Source: Metallyticus violacea (taxonomy: Eukaryota > Arthropoda > Insecta > Mantodea > Metallyticidae). From it: 64,000 bases of DNA. Positions 54,535 through 64,000 of this stretch are shown piece after piece; position 1 is the first letter of the stretch; every line of letters begins with the position of its first letter. A program made the translations under genes and the position numbers. A model generated the notes under the pieces. The model worked only from the letters and a program-made list of their open reading frames with translations, was not told the DNA's origin and did no database searches. The DNA is taken from contig CM060833.1 in the NCBI GenBank assembly GCA_030762175.1, forward strand, positions 7,257,001-7,321,000, written 5' to 3'.

Positions 54535-55380
54535 TCCACTATTTACATTCTTAATTATCTAGCGAGTCAATTTGACATGTTTATGCTTCACTTACTGTTG
54601 AATTATGCAAAACTAGTTTCCCAGGCCTGCATCCTCAGTTGCGAGTCAACTGTCCGATTCGTTGTTGGTTGGCTGGACTTGGTGTAGCTCTCGTGGACAT
54701 TTTATGAACTTTTGGATTAATTTGTCTTCTGTTGGGATCTCAAAGTTCATAACCTTATCCTCATATTTTTTTATATAATTTTTTCCCATATTCCCAGCTC
54801 AACAGGTCAATCTATGAATTTCAATAATTTCACTCCCACTTCTATATCATGTTTATCTCTCCAAAATAGATGTGCAACTGCTGATTTCTCTAACTGCTTG
54901 TACCTGATGTTTCTCCAGTATTCCTTCAGCCTGGTTCCAATGCTTCTTTTTGTTTTTCCAATATATACTTTGTTACATTCTGAACATTTGATTTTATATA
55001 TTCCTGGCTTCTTCTCCTCAGGTATTCCATCATTATCACAACAATTGAGCAGATTTTTTAGGCTAAACTTGTTAACTGGGGACAAGGTAATCCCAAATTC
55101 TCGAAGTATTTTTTGGAATTTTTTGGTGACCCAAAGATGGTAAGTGAATTTCATGGGGAAAAATGTCAATATACTGGAATTTGACATATTCAGAGAAGAT
55201 ACCCATGCAGATAATTATGTAAAAAAACAAGTCACAATCCAATACAACAAAAATTTGCAATAATCAGCTTCCTCGCATTCAGATTAACAAACCAACGAAT
55301 AGACAAGACAAAATGCAAATCTGAATACCAAAAATCGTAGAAATATCACAGTAAAATGGCTACATGATCTAAGAATAAGT
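54535..55380. mobile_element. PLE family A, minus-strand GIY-YIG copy joined head-to-head to a plus-strand RT piece
   Basis: The minus-strand ORF (55187-54807) is nearly intact: linker YHLWVTKKFQKILREFGI, SPVNKFSLKNLLNCCDND, GIY-YIG domain PGIYKIKCSECNKVYIGKTK, RSIGTRLKEYWRNI and AHLFWRDKHDI. A terminal hammerhead lies at 54607-54642. From about 55165 the plus strand carries an RT piece in opposite orientation (EFDIFREDTHADNYVKKQ), which is then interrupted by the 2.3-kb palindrome. Confidence 0.8.
54607..54642 (-). ncRNA. Hammerhead motif, PLE family A, with compensated stem I
   Basis: Minus strand: stem I GCAA/TTGC, core CTGAGGA (fits CUGANGA), stem II reduced to CAGGCCTG without a proper loop, GGAAAC, TA, GTT. 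Core is intact, but the short stem II may limit activity. Confidence 0.6.
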
Positions 55381-55520
55381 TACTGTATACCTGTTTACGG
55401 AATGTCTGAATTCACACTGAAACTTTTGTTAATCTCATTTTGATTTCAAGTAAAACACTAAAAATCATGTCGTCACATTAAAACTCTCTTTAAGTTTCAC
55501 AAACACGCTTATAAAAGTAA

Positions 55521-55568
55521 TTTTGGTACATGTTTCTTGAGGTACATTCCTCACATTGTCAACCAAAA
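55521..55568 (-). ncRNA. Hammerhead variant (U3/A8 core), left arm of palindrome
   Basis: Minus strand: stem I TTTTGG/CCAAAA (6 bp), core TTGACAA, stem II TGAGG-AATGTA-CCTCA, intact GAAAC, AT loop, GTA. Bases 3 and 8 are U and A instead of C and G. All other core bases fit. Confidence 0.65.
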
Positions 55569-56556
55569 CGACGACTGAGGAGTCAAATTCAGCAAGGTAT
55601 GTATGTTGCTATGTTTGCTCTGGTGGTCTGTTAATGAACTTATACTTCCGGTATATCAAAATTCATAAGTTTGTATTCATATTTTATGTAAATTTTTTCC
55701 CATATATTAAGTTCTTTCGGATGTTGAATTGTTTTTAGTAATGTTATGTCCTCCTCTATTTCATGATTCTCATTCCAAAAATGTGCAGCCACTGCTGATT
55801 TCTCTACTTGTTTGTGTCTAATATTTCTCCAGTGTTCCTTTAATCTTATCTCCAGATTTCTCTTTGTTTTTCCTATGTATATTTTGTCACAATCGTTGCA
55901 ATTAATTCTATATATATCTGAATTTTCTTCTTTCTTCTTTTTTTTGTTTAATTTTATTTAGATTCAATAATTTACCAACACTATATCTGTTTATTGGTGC
56001 CAGAGTAATGCTATACTTTTTGAAAATTTTTTGGAATTTATGGTTAACATAAGGGTGATATGTGAATTTTTGATAAGTGTTTTCTTTAAGTGAAGAACTG
56101 AGTGTAGTGATTAGTTTAATTTCCTTTTTATTTTTAAATCTTTTTATTTTTTATCTACCATTTGTTTGTTAAATCCATTAATTTCTGCTGTGTGTATTAT
56201 GTGTGTGTGTTCTTTCCTGTATTCTTCTTTACTGAGTGGTGTATTAACTAGCCTATATGTCATACTATTGAATGCTGCTTCCTTGTGGGGTCTGGGGTTG
56301 AAACCTTTTGCTTTTATGTAATTGTCGGTATATGTGTCCTTTCTGTACATACCAAATTCTATATTTTTATTCCTTTTTATTATCCTTAGGTCCAGAAAAG
56401 GTAAAGTATTATTAACGTTGGTTTCCATAGTGAATTTTATGGCTGGTTCTTGCAAGTTCAACAGTTTCAATGCATCTTCCATAAATCTATCTTGTACAAT
56501 GGTAAACACATCATCTACATATCTGTACCATGTTTTGAATATGTATATATGTATAC

Positions 56557-57027
56557 ATGTATACATATAAGGAGCCTTCCCATACATATATGTATATATG
56601 TATACATATAACGAGAGCCTTCCCATACATATTCAAAACATGGTACAGATATGTAGATGATGTGTTTGCCTTTGTACAAGATAGATTTATGGAAGATGCA
56701 TTGAAACTGTTGAACTTGCAAGAACCAGCCATAAAATTCACTATGGAAACCAACGTTAATAATACTTTACCTTTTCTGGACCTAAGGATAATAAAAAGGA
56801 ATAAAAATATAGAATTTGGTATTTACAGAAAGGACACATATACCGACAATTACATAAAAGCAAAAGGTTTCAACCCCAGACCCCACAAGGAAGCAGCATT
56901 CAATAGTATGACATATAGGCTAGTTAATACACCACTCAGTAAAGAAGAATACAGGAAAGAACACACACACATAATACACACAGCAGAAATTAATGGATTT
57001 AACAAACAAATGGTAGATAAAAAATAA
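56557..57027 (+). CDS. PLE reverse-transcriptase C-terminal half, right arm
   Basis: Open frame from IFKTWYRYVDDVF (catalytic Asp pair present) through NTLPFLDLRIIKRNK, FGIYRKDTYTDNYIKAKGFN, NSMTYRLVNTPLSKEE and NGFNKQMVDKK to a stop. The palm motifs before YVDD are missing, so it cannot be a working RT. The left-arm copy (56626-56144, minus strand) differs at only a few residues. Confidence 0.8.
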   Translation: MYTYKEPSHTYMYICIHITRAFPYIFKTWYRYVDDVFAFVQDRFMEDALKLLNLQEPAIKFTMETNVNNTLPFLDLRIIKRNKNIEFGIYRKDTYTDNYIKAKGFNPRPHKEAAFNSMTYRLVNTPLSKEEYRKEHTHIIHTAEINGFNKQMVDKK

Positions 57028-57203
57028 AAAGATTTAAAAATAAAAAGGAAATTAAACTAATCACTACACTCAGTTCTTCACTTAAAGAAAACACTTATCA
57101 AAAATTCACATATCACCCTTATGTTAACCATAAATTCCAAAAAATTTTCAAAAAGTATAACATTACTCTGGCACCAATAAACAGATATAGTGTTGGTAAA
57201 TTA

Positions 57204-57575
57204 TTGAATCTAAATAAAATTAAACAAAAAAAGAAGAAAGAAGAAAATTCAGATATATATAGAATTAATTGCAACGATTGTGACAAAATATACATAGGAA
57301 AAACAAAGAGAAATCTGGGGATAAGATTAAAGGAACACTGGAGAAATATTAGACACAAACAAGTAGAGAAATCAGCAGTGGCTGTACATTTTTGGAATGA
57401 GAATCATGAAATAGAGAAGGACATAACATTACTAAAAACAATTCAACATCCGAAAGAACTTAATATATGGGAAAAAATTTACATAAAATATGAATACAAA
57501 CTTATGAATTTTGATATACCGGAAGCAGACAACATATTGTTTAAGTTCATTAACAGACCACCAGAGCAAACGTAG
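57204..57575 (+). CDS. PLE GIY-YIG endonuclease domain, right arm
   Basis: 123-residue open frame: [19 protein letters not shown] (G-I-Y is D-I-Y here; YIG present), NLGIRLKEHWRNIRHKQ, VHFWNENHEIEKDI and ELNIWEKIYIKYE. The domain nicks DNA in active PLEs. The lost Gly of GIY and the frame break from the RT suggest a dead protein. The left arm has the same domain with a one-base slip in an A-rich stretch. Confidence 0.8.
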   Translation: MNLNKIKQKKKKEENSDIYRINCNDCDKIYIGKTKRNLGIRLKEHWRNIRHKQVEKSAVAVHFWNENHEIEKDITLLKTIQHPKELNIWEKIYIKYEYKLMNFDIPEADNILFKFINRPPEQT

Positions 57576-57615
57576 CAATATACATACCTTGCTGAAATTG
57601 ACTCCTCAGTCGTCG

Positions 57616-57663
57616 TTTTGGTTGACAATGTGAGGAATGTACCTCACAAAACATGTACCAAAA
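57616..57663 (+). ncRNA. Hammerhead variant (U3/A8 core), right arm of palindrome
   Basis: Same as the left-arm motif with stem II GTGAGG/CCTCAC (6 bp), but AAAAC instead of GAAAC, so G12 is lost. Stem I TTTTGG/CCAAAA is kept. Confidence 0.6.
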
Positions 57664-57914
57664 TTACTTTTATAAGTGTGTTTGTGAAACTTAAAGAGAG
57701 TTTTAATGCGACGACATGACTTTTAATGTTTTACTTACTGTATACCTACTGATTCTGTTAAAACTTTGCTATTCTTATGCTATACTTTATTATTGTATTA
57801 TGAATTATTTCAACTAATGTTTTACCTTTATACACACTTTGTTAACTTTAGTATTTGACAATGTCTGAAACTTGTGTACATGAGTGTATTTACAGCAATA
57901 AATTTTTTATTATT

Positions 57915-58445
57915 ATTATATTACATAAAAGATCTGGTCAACAATAAGAAAATAGAAAAATTCAAAAAACAAAAAAAAAATAAAAGACATCACCACACTT
58001 AAAGGCTACAAAGGGAAACATATGTGCAAGAAACCACATACAATTCATGTTCACACAAAAAATTCCAGAAGATTTTTAAAGATGTAAACATCATTTTGAC
58101 TCCAGTAAACAAATGCAGTTTAAAAACCTAAAAACCAACACAAAAGCCAAAATTCTGCTGGAAAAACAATCAGGCATTTACAAAATCAGTTGCAAAGATT
58201 GCAATATGAAATACTTGTATATAGGCAAAATGAAAAGAAAATTTATCCTACAGTTCAAGAAACATATGAGAAATGTAGAATATAAACACATGGAGAAATC
58301 AGCAATAACATACCATTTCTGGGCCCAAAAAAAAAGTTCCAAAATTATTAAAAACTCTTCAAAAACCTATAGAATTAAAAGTATCAGAAAATATATTCAC
58401 AAACAAAAACAAAGAAAATTTATAGATTTAAATACCAGGGATTTT
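57915..58445 (+). mobile_element. PLE 3' fragment with GIY-YIG
   Basis: Linker remains before 58110, then KQSGIYKISCKDCN, YLYIGKMKRKF and MEKSAITYHFWAQ in one frame (58113-58460). It ends at a fold-back family C copy rather than at its own terminus. Confidence 0.75.
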
Positions 58446-58451
58446 CACAGT

Positions 58452-58690
58452 GAAATATAGTATAATATAACAAATTATTTATGAGGAAATCACTGAAATT
58501 TCACTAGGTTTGTTCCACTTATTTGAACATGTTCTGAAGGCTGTTGCCTTCATAATCAGCACGGTTCCACTGTCAGTTTCCCCTCTCAGAATGACATCTT
58601 AATACAATGCTGGGAAGCTGACAGTTGAACCTTCAAAACATGTCCGAATAAGTGGAACTAAATTAGTGAAATTTGAGTGATTTCCTCAAA
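58452..58690. repeat. Fold-back family C copy with two hammerhead remnants
   Basis: Arms TGAGGAAATCACTGAAATTT and GAAATTTGAGTGATTTCCTC enclose two inverted hammerhead remnants. Minus strand 58521-58563: CTGATTA core, stem II GAAGGC-AACA-GCCTTC, AGAAC, AT, GTT. Plus strand near 58618: CTGA, CCTTC, AAAAC, AT, GTC. The best-preserved copy of this family; it shows the family is PLE-related. Confidence 0.7.
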
Positions 58691-58751
58691 AAAAATTGCA
58701 AAATTGTTTTTGAAAGATGTATGAAATCCCTACCAATGCAGCATTATTCTA

Positions 58752-59042
58752 CTTTTTTTTTTTTTTTAGTGGTGTTTAATGCCCGTTTTTACTACTGAGG
58801 CACCACAGGCAGTAGACACTGATGATACATGAAATGAAATGATACATTGGGAAAGGATTTTTTTTAAGGAAGGAAGCGTTCCAGGCCTAAGATTAGGTAC
58901 CTCCCCGGCATTTGCCAGTTATGAAGACTAAGGAAAACCTGGAAAAAACCCCAGTCAGGGAGGACGGTCCTGGCAGGATTCGAACCGCAGACCTCCCGCT
59001 CACGAGTCCATGCCTTAACGACCTTGGCCACCCGTGGCGGTA
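58752..59042 (-). mobile_element. SINE A, best preserved copy
   Basis: T-run, ACTACTGAGGCACCACAGGC, GAAGGAAGCGTTCCAGG, TACCTCCCCGGCATTTGCC, CCCCAGTCAGGGAGGAC, box B as GCAGGATTCGAACCGC, box A side as TTAACGACCTTGGCCACCC. CpG sites are retained, suggesting a young insertion. Confidence 0.92.
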
Positions 59043-59434
59043 CTTTATTTTTGATTACCTAAATTAAAACTTGTACATTTATTTAGTTAAAATTATATTT
59101 TGTGCCATAACGTGAGATAATACATTTGTTGCCTTTCAAGAAATTTTATACATTGCTGTTGTTACTACTATGACTAAAAAGATGGCATTAGCTAAAGGAA
59201 GATTGGCTTTGAGTGTGGTGAGAAGATGGCTGTATTTAGCACCTATAATGAATTTACAATTATTTGAGAGAATCTACTGCGCTTAGGTCGCATCCTATTG
59301 TATACATGGTATAGAAATTTGGGAGTTAGTGGATGAATGGATTTATTATTCAGATCTTTTTGTAAGATAATATTAAGTGCTGACAAAGCACCGCTAATGC
59401 TGGTTACATTTGGGTGGAGTTCGAAATAAGGGGC

Positions 59435-60300
59435 AAACTATTCATAATGAAGCAAGGGAGGAAACAAGAAACTTAAAGAATTTGACGAAGCAGCAAAATC
59501 AGGACAACTGAAATGTTTAATATCAACAAGTCATTTACATGTAACAAATTACTGAGAAATATTGAATCATACTGTATCCAGAATAAGCAAGATACTACAG
59601 CTGGTGAAAAATCTCTGAACACTCCAGGGAAAAAGAGGCCACATGCTGAGGAATATAAATTCCATTATGGTGATTTTGATACACCGTTTCAATTGAAATG
59701 TAATTCTGGACTTTTATTTAGCTCAAAAGAAAGTTCCAATTGTCCCCAAGTTATTTGCAACAAATAAGGAAAAAATTTATTTTCCATGGAGGAAAAAGAT
59801 CCTAAGGAAAAGATTGCGCAATTTGAGCTTCAAATAAAAACGGCATGGAGGCAAGAGAAAATTGCTTTTTTGAAAGTGCAGACATAGTAAACTAGATAGA
59901 GAGAAAGACATCTAAGAGCTATAAATGGATAAAGAAATGCTGAGAGAAATATCATTTACATTGACGAGTCCTGGGTGGACAACAATTGTAATTCGGAAAG
60001 TGCTGTAGTGGCAAAAGTACAAACAACAGCCCCTTGAACATCCTGATTCTTGTAAATGCAGCCAGCAATGAAGGTTTCATACCTGGAACTTCTTTCATAT
60101 TCAAATGGACTTGCTAGCAGAGATTATAATCGCTAAACCAATGGAGTAAATTTTAAAAAAATCGGAGAAGAAACTGTCACCTAATATACCATATCACAGC
60201 ATACAAAAAAATAAGCCCCGTTGAAGTATGATGTAAAGCAAGAAATGATAACTTGATTGAAGAACAACAATATTTCATTAAATAAATTGTACTTGTGGAG
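59435..60300 (+). mobile_element. DDE-type DNA transposon remnant
   Basis: Reads NIIYIDESWVDNNCNSESAV (first catalytic Asp in YIDE), NAASNEGFIPGTSFIFKW and KAPLKYDVKQEMIT-like, NNNISLN. This follows an IS630/Tc1-related family with ...APSKYxxKKEMIxWLxxNNI. The N-terminal region (59513-59767 ORF) is open but not recognised. Confidence 0.65.
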
Positions 60301-60334
60301 CTGTAGAGAATGCAGTGATAATATATCCTACACT

Positions 60335-60728
60335 AATGTATTCAACATGCTCATACTAAATCCACTTACATCAAACTATGTCATGTTTTGGAAGTAATCG
60401 CTTGCATCATCAGCTGTTGACAGACTACTGTTACTCAAAATGGTGGCTGTATACCTGGTGTGTCTGATGGTTTTAGTAGGAACTTGCAGAGTTCATCCAT
60501 AGGAGGAAAATAAAAATTCATTACTTTTTCTTATTTTTTAAAATGAAAATTTTTTCCCAAGTAGATAGTTCCATTGGGTTGTGAAGTTGTTTCAGTAGCT
60601 TAGCCTCAGTTTTAATTTAATGCTTTTTGATCGAAAAGTGAGCTGCTACTGCTGACTTATCAATCTACTTAAACCTAATATTCCTAGTATTCTTTTCTCT
60701 GAATTTCCAAGTAAACTGGTTGGGTAAA
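60335..60728 (-). mobile_element. PLE family B 3' end
   Basis: Minus strand: remnants EFREKNTRNI-like, KSAVAAHFSIKKH, KQLHNPMELSTWEKIF and MNFYFPPMDELCKF, then the hammerhead at 60379-60417. The coding part before the GIY-YIG domain is missing. Confidence 0.65.
60379..60417 (-). ncRNA. Hammerhead motif, PLE family B, degraded
   Basis: Minus strand: CAG before core CTGATGA, stem II AAG/CTT with flanking mismatches, AAAAC (G12 to A), AT, GAC in place of GTC. Inactive. Confidence 0.5.
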
Positions 60729-61449
60729 TGAATGCAGAAATTATATCTATTCTGGAGTTTACATTTACCAGATAATCACATGTTGAAAATTTGTTTAAAC
60801 TATCAAGAAAATAATTTGAATAATTCATGGATAGGAAAGATCAGGGAATCAGAAATGGCCTTGGAGATTTGTGAGCAGGAAGTGAGAAGGAGATTTGAGG
60901 ATTACACAAACAATTTACATGCACAAATCAGGGAAAAAAGTTTGTTAAAGTTTTATACAGAACGAATATCAGACTTTCATGGAGAGCTGTATATAGAGAT
61001 GTGTGGAAACAATGAAAGAGAAAGGATTGTATGGTTTCGCTTAAGAGTATAGAATTTAAGGGGCAGCAGGGAAAATATCCTGCATGGAATTTGTTCTATT
61101 TGTAGAGAAAGTGAAGATGCAATACATATTTTGAGTGTAAAGAGCCTAACAAGTGGAAAATTAATCTGATTTGGGAAAAATGGTTGAACAGTAATAATGT
61201 AACAGAATATTTTTAAGGACAAGGGGCAAGCCAAGACTCTCGGAAAAGTCTTAGTAGAAACTGAGGTAAATTGGAAGAGGGAAATTGAAAAAGACAATAA
61301 CATAAGAATAAGGATGGAAGAGGCAGTAGGTAGTTTGTAAGATGGATTGATAGTAGCAGTTTGGATGGAAAAGGAATCTTATTCGCTGGAGTTTCCTAAC
61401 TGCTAATGTCTGTGGATTACAGTTTATGGAATTTAAAATTAATTTATTT

Positions 61450-63376
61450 TTTAAAAGGATTCTATATTTGTCTGATGTGTTGGAAAGTGTTATGGAAATA
61501 AACAGGGTTAGAATTCACAGACATTGCTTATTTTTTGTAATCTACTTAAATAAAATATTTTACATAGAATTATAGACTTCACATGTACTTGTATTGTCAT
61601 TAATATCAACATTTTATTTGTGTTTCTTGCTTCTTTTTGTTTGTGTGTTTTCTTTTTTATGAACTTTTCTATACCAGAATGTTATTGAACATATAAACAG
61701 GTTTTCAAGAATAAAGATATTATTAACATGCTAAACTTCGACTTAGCATTTTCCCTTCCAATACTTTTATGGATAGAATTTTTCCTGTGTTAGGAATAAA
61801 ATAAAGAGATGAATGAAACAAAAGATCGACTTGATAAAGCATGAATTGTTTACATTTTCAAATACACAAAGTTTCTGACATGCATTTTGTTTTTCCTTTC
61901 TGCAGTTTAGCAATACATGTATATGTCAGATATATAGAGGCTGTCTTGATAACAGTATGAGGCTTCCAAAGCCTTGTCATAATATATAAATTTTAGCTTG
62001 TATGAAGTAGGCTGAAATCTACATTTTTACAATTGAAATATATCAGAATGTACTTGTAAAATCATATGGACAAAATTATTGATTTTATTATAAACCATTT
62101 GATTTCATCAAGTAGTAAATTAATAATTTCTGCTTTGTACATGTGTAAAATCATCTCCTTCTGCAATTCTATTTCTCTAATCTGCAGCATTAGTTTTAGT
62201 GTTTTAATAAGATATTTGTGTATCTTTTAACTTTCTAAGTATTAATTGCTTGTTGAAGACTGGAATGTTCTTAAATTAACCAGAATTGACTGTATTTAAT
62301 CTTAGGTGCGAGCAAATGTTCCTATTTACAGTTCTGATATACAATAAAAAGTTTATATTAAAAATAACCACTTGTTCCCCCATAATAACCATATTTATCT
62401 GTAAGTTATTAAAATTCTGTGCTCATTTTTGATAATGTGTACATTTTTACAAATTATTCAAATGCATTAAACAAAATGTTACCACTTTTTTGGTTTTAAA
62501 TAAAATGTTTTGGTCAATATGCTACAACAAAATGACAAGAGTTATTATTTGGAATACCAAATGTATAAGAAATGTTCTTTCATTGAAGCCATTTGAAAGT
62601 TATAGGATATCTCATTAGAAATACTCCACTATCTTTCATCTCTCTTGTTTATGCACATAGTGCAATAGCAAACAAAAAACACACTGATTGTTCAAGACTG
62701 AATGTTTTAGACAACTGAAATTTTAATACACAGGATTATTTCCTATAGAAGAAATTATCTGTAATGTATCGTTAAATGTCTGAAAAAAATTTTGTGACTA
62801 TTTTCATATTCCAAATAAAATTATCAAACCACCAATTAGTATAATCACAATCTTTTTATTTCTCCTATAGTTTTCAAGATTTGTTCAATGTGAACATTAA
62901 AAGTAGCATTATATATATACCTACCTACTTAAAAACAAATGGATAATTTCAATCAAATTATAATAGACTCCTTAATTTTAATAGTTGGTACAAGCTTTCT
63001 CAAAAAATAGTCTCAAGCACATTAAATTCTCCCAACTCACCATTTATACTATAAGCTTTAAGGATATACATATATTTTATATATATTTATATTTAAGAGA
63101 TCAATACTGTAGAATTGCTAGTACTCTTTCACATTGTAAATATTAAATGACAAGACCAAACCAAATTAAAACTATAAAGCGTCTAAAACTATAACTCATA
63201 TAACTTATTAAAGAACAGTTTTTTTTAAACAATAACCTTTAATTTAGCTGTACATTTCATTTATAGAATAAATCACAGAAATTAATATCAATCAAAATAT
63301 TAAAAAACGGTACGGCAATAAAATTCAGAGAATGGAAACAATTTAAGCATAATGGAACGTAAATATATCACTATCA
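61450..63376. other. Probable 3' UTR / intergenic of the downstream minus-strand gene
   Basis: No recognised transposon over 1.9 kb, unlike the rest of the intergenic region. Since a minus-strand terminal exon ends at 63377, its 3' UTR would extend leftward here; the length is unknown. Confidence 0.4.
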
Positions 63377-63593
63377 TCACGACTTGTTCCGCCGAGGTAA
63401 GGTGGACGCTGAAATGGCAGCAGTGTACTTTCTGGTAGGAATGCCCGACGACATGGCTGCTACAAGTTCTGGTGATGCTGGACTACTCCGTGGCTTCCAT
63501 ACCCTCGTCATTGGCAGTTTCGAGCCCGTTAGAGTTGGCTGCTGCCTTTCCGCCAGAGATACTCGTTTCCGTTGACTCCATGTGTCAGTCGAA
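63377..63593 (-). CDS. Last coding exon of an unrecognised gene
   Basis: The acceptor ATTTCGCTTTGCACAG ends at 63594; the frame runs 72 codons to TGA at 63379-63377. GC content is visibly higher than the surroundings. The product is Ser/Thr/Pro/Arg-rich and probably disordered: TDTWSQRKRVSLAERQQP near the start, KPRSSPASPELVAAM in the middle and ASTLPRRNKS at the end. RKRVS and RRNKS could be phosphorylation sites. I do not recognise the family. An opposite-strand ORF overlaps but has no splice logic. Confidence 0.5.
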
Positions 63594-63882
63594 CTGTGCA
63601 AAGCGAAATAAATACGTTAATACTGGAATATAAGAAAACTGCTTCAAAAGTTCGGTAAATATGTATATATGCGAAATTTCATTATGTGGTAACACAGTTG
63701 CCAAGCACTGAAATGAGACGCACAGTTAACGCTGAAAGCTAATAACATTTTCACTCAGTTTTAAAAATGTGTAATTTCTAAAAGCTTGTTTCCAATTTCT
63801 ACACCACGATTAAATATTCAGTTTTGCGTCACATTCCAGTAAGATGGCAATTCAAAGCTGGCAGGCAATTAAGTTATATTAC

Positions 63883-63917
63883 CTTGAAATTGGCGAAGAA
63901 GAACATGACAAAGCAAT
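63883..63917 (-). CDS. Putative 35-nt micro-exon of the same gene
   Basis: The acceptor AAACTTTCAG ends at 63918 and the donor is GTAATA at 63882. It encodes IALSCSSSPIS plus two bases of Ser and joins in frame to the exon at 63593. A Ser-rich content fits the neighbour. The donor is weak and the exon short, so this is tentative. Confidence 0.3.
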
Positions 63918-64000
63918 CTGAAAGTTTATTGGAGACGGGCAGATGGTCCAAATTATGAGACTCAACCAAAAATGGCAGAACGCAATTTGTGCGATAGTTC

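Larger units (their letters stand above)
55393..57734. mobile_element. 2.3-kb palindromic PLE with 13-bp target duplication
   Basis: TTACTGTATACCT flanks it at 55380-55392 and 57735-57747. A 55-nt unpaired left tail is followed by two inverted arms (55448 to about 56570 and 56600 to 57736) that differ at few positions. Each arm encodes RT from YRYVDDVF through LPFLDLRIIKRNKNIEF and INGFNKQMVDKK, then the linker NRYSVGKLLNLNK, GIY-YIG ([20 protein letters not shown]) and a hammerhead at its outer end. The RT starts within the TATACATA-rich centre, so both arms lack the N-terminal half. The most recent PLE insertion here. Confidence 0.9.
59170..61440 (+). mobile_element. LINE (R1/Jockey-like) C-terminal region split by two elements
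   Basis: First part (59170-59430): GFECGEKMAVFSTYNEF and VSGWMDLLFRSFCKIILSAD. Second part (about 60775-61440): IGKIRESEMALEICEQEVRR, EKSLLKFYTERISDFHGELY, ERERIVWFRLRV, NILHGICSICRESEDAIHIL. These are consecutive blocks of the same kind of LINE RT C-terminus, separated by a DNA transposon (59435-60300) and a PLE (60335-60725). Confidence 0.7.

Noticed and set aside
56144..57027. Functional PLE reverse transcriptase
   Set aside because: Both arms start at YVDD within the palindrome centre, so the N-terminal RT motifs are missing, and the GIY-YIG domain is in a separate frame.
63384..63575. Plus-strand ORF over the terminal exon
   Set aside because: The minus strand has a strong acceptor, a fitting stop and an upstream in-frame exon; the plus strand has neither.

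Overview
This is an AT-rich eukaryotic (animal) nuclear window. The protein matches, the density of Penelope-like elements and the tRNA-derived SINEs suggest an arthropod. I cannot name the species from the sequence. Only two genes are fully readable. The first is a ten-exon, 484-residue gene for V-ATPase subunit H (ATP6V1H), on the minus strand from 30327 down to 98. The second is an intronless, 235-residue PIG-F gene (GPI-anchor synthesis) on the plus strand at 31818-32525. They lie head to head with about 1.5 kb between their start codons, so a shared or back-to-back promoter region is likely. At the far end, the last exon (63377-63593) and perhaps a 35-nt micro-exon (63883-63917) of an unrecognised minus-strand gene enter the window.

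The ten ATP6V1H exons were joined by eye from frame, homology and splice sites; every junction closes in frame with GT donors and AG acceptors. Introns range from 76 nt to 8.5 kb. They hold mariner-type DNA transposons, two abundant SINE families (called A and B here), a 130-bp tandem array, a triplet-repeat hairpin and many Penelope-like elements (PLEs).

The region from 32.6 to 63.3 kb is intergenic and almost entirely transposon debris, often nested. It contains LINE fragments, a Tc1 element with inverted ends, mariner copies, two copies of one hAT-like element carrying different SINE insertions, and at least ten PLE copies encoding Y-[VI]-DD reverse transcriptase and/or GIY-YIG endonuclease.

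The most striking content is a set of PLE-linked palindromes and hammerhead-ribozyme (HHR) motifs. A 255-bp element at 27814-28068 has a 12-bp target duplication, two inverted arms and one HHR with every core base intact. A 2.3-kb near-perfect PLE palindrome at 55393-57734 has a 13-bp target duplication and an HHR in each arm. The HHRs of that PLE family replace core bases C3 and G8 by U3 and A8, a paired change that would keep the known 3-8 base pair. In another PLE family, stem I of the HHR shows compensatory base changes between copies. Several other copies have lost core base G12 in a CpG context, which suggests methylation-type decay.
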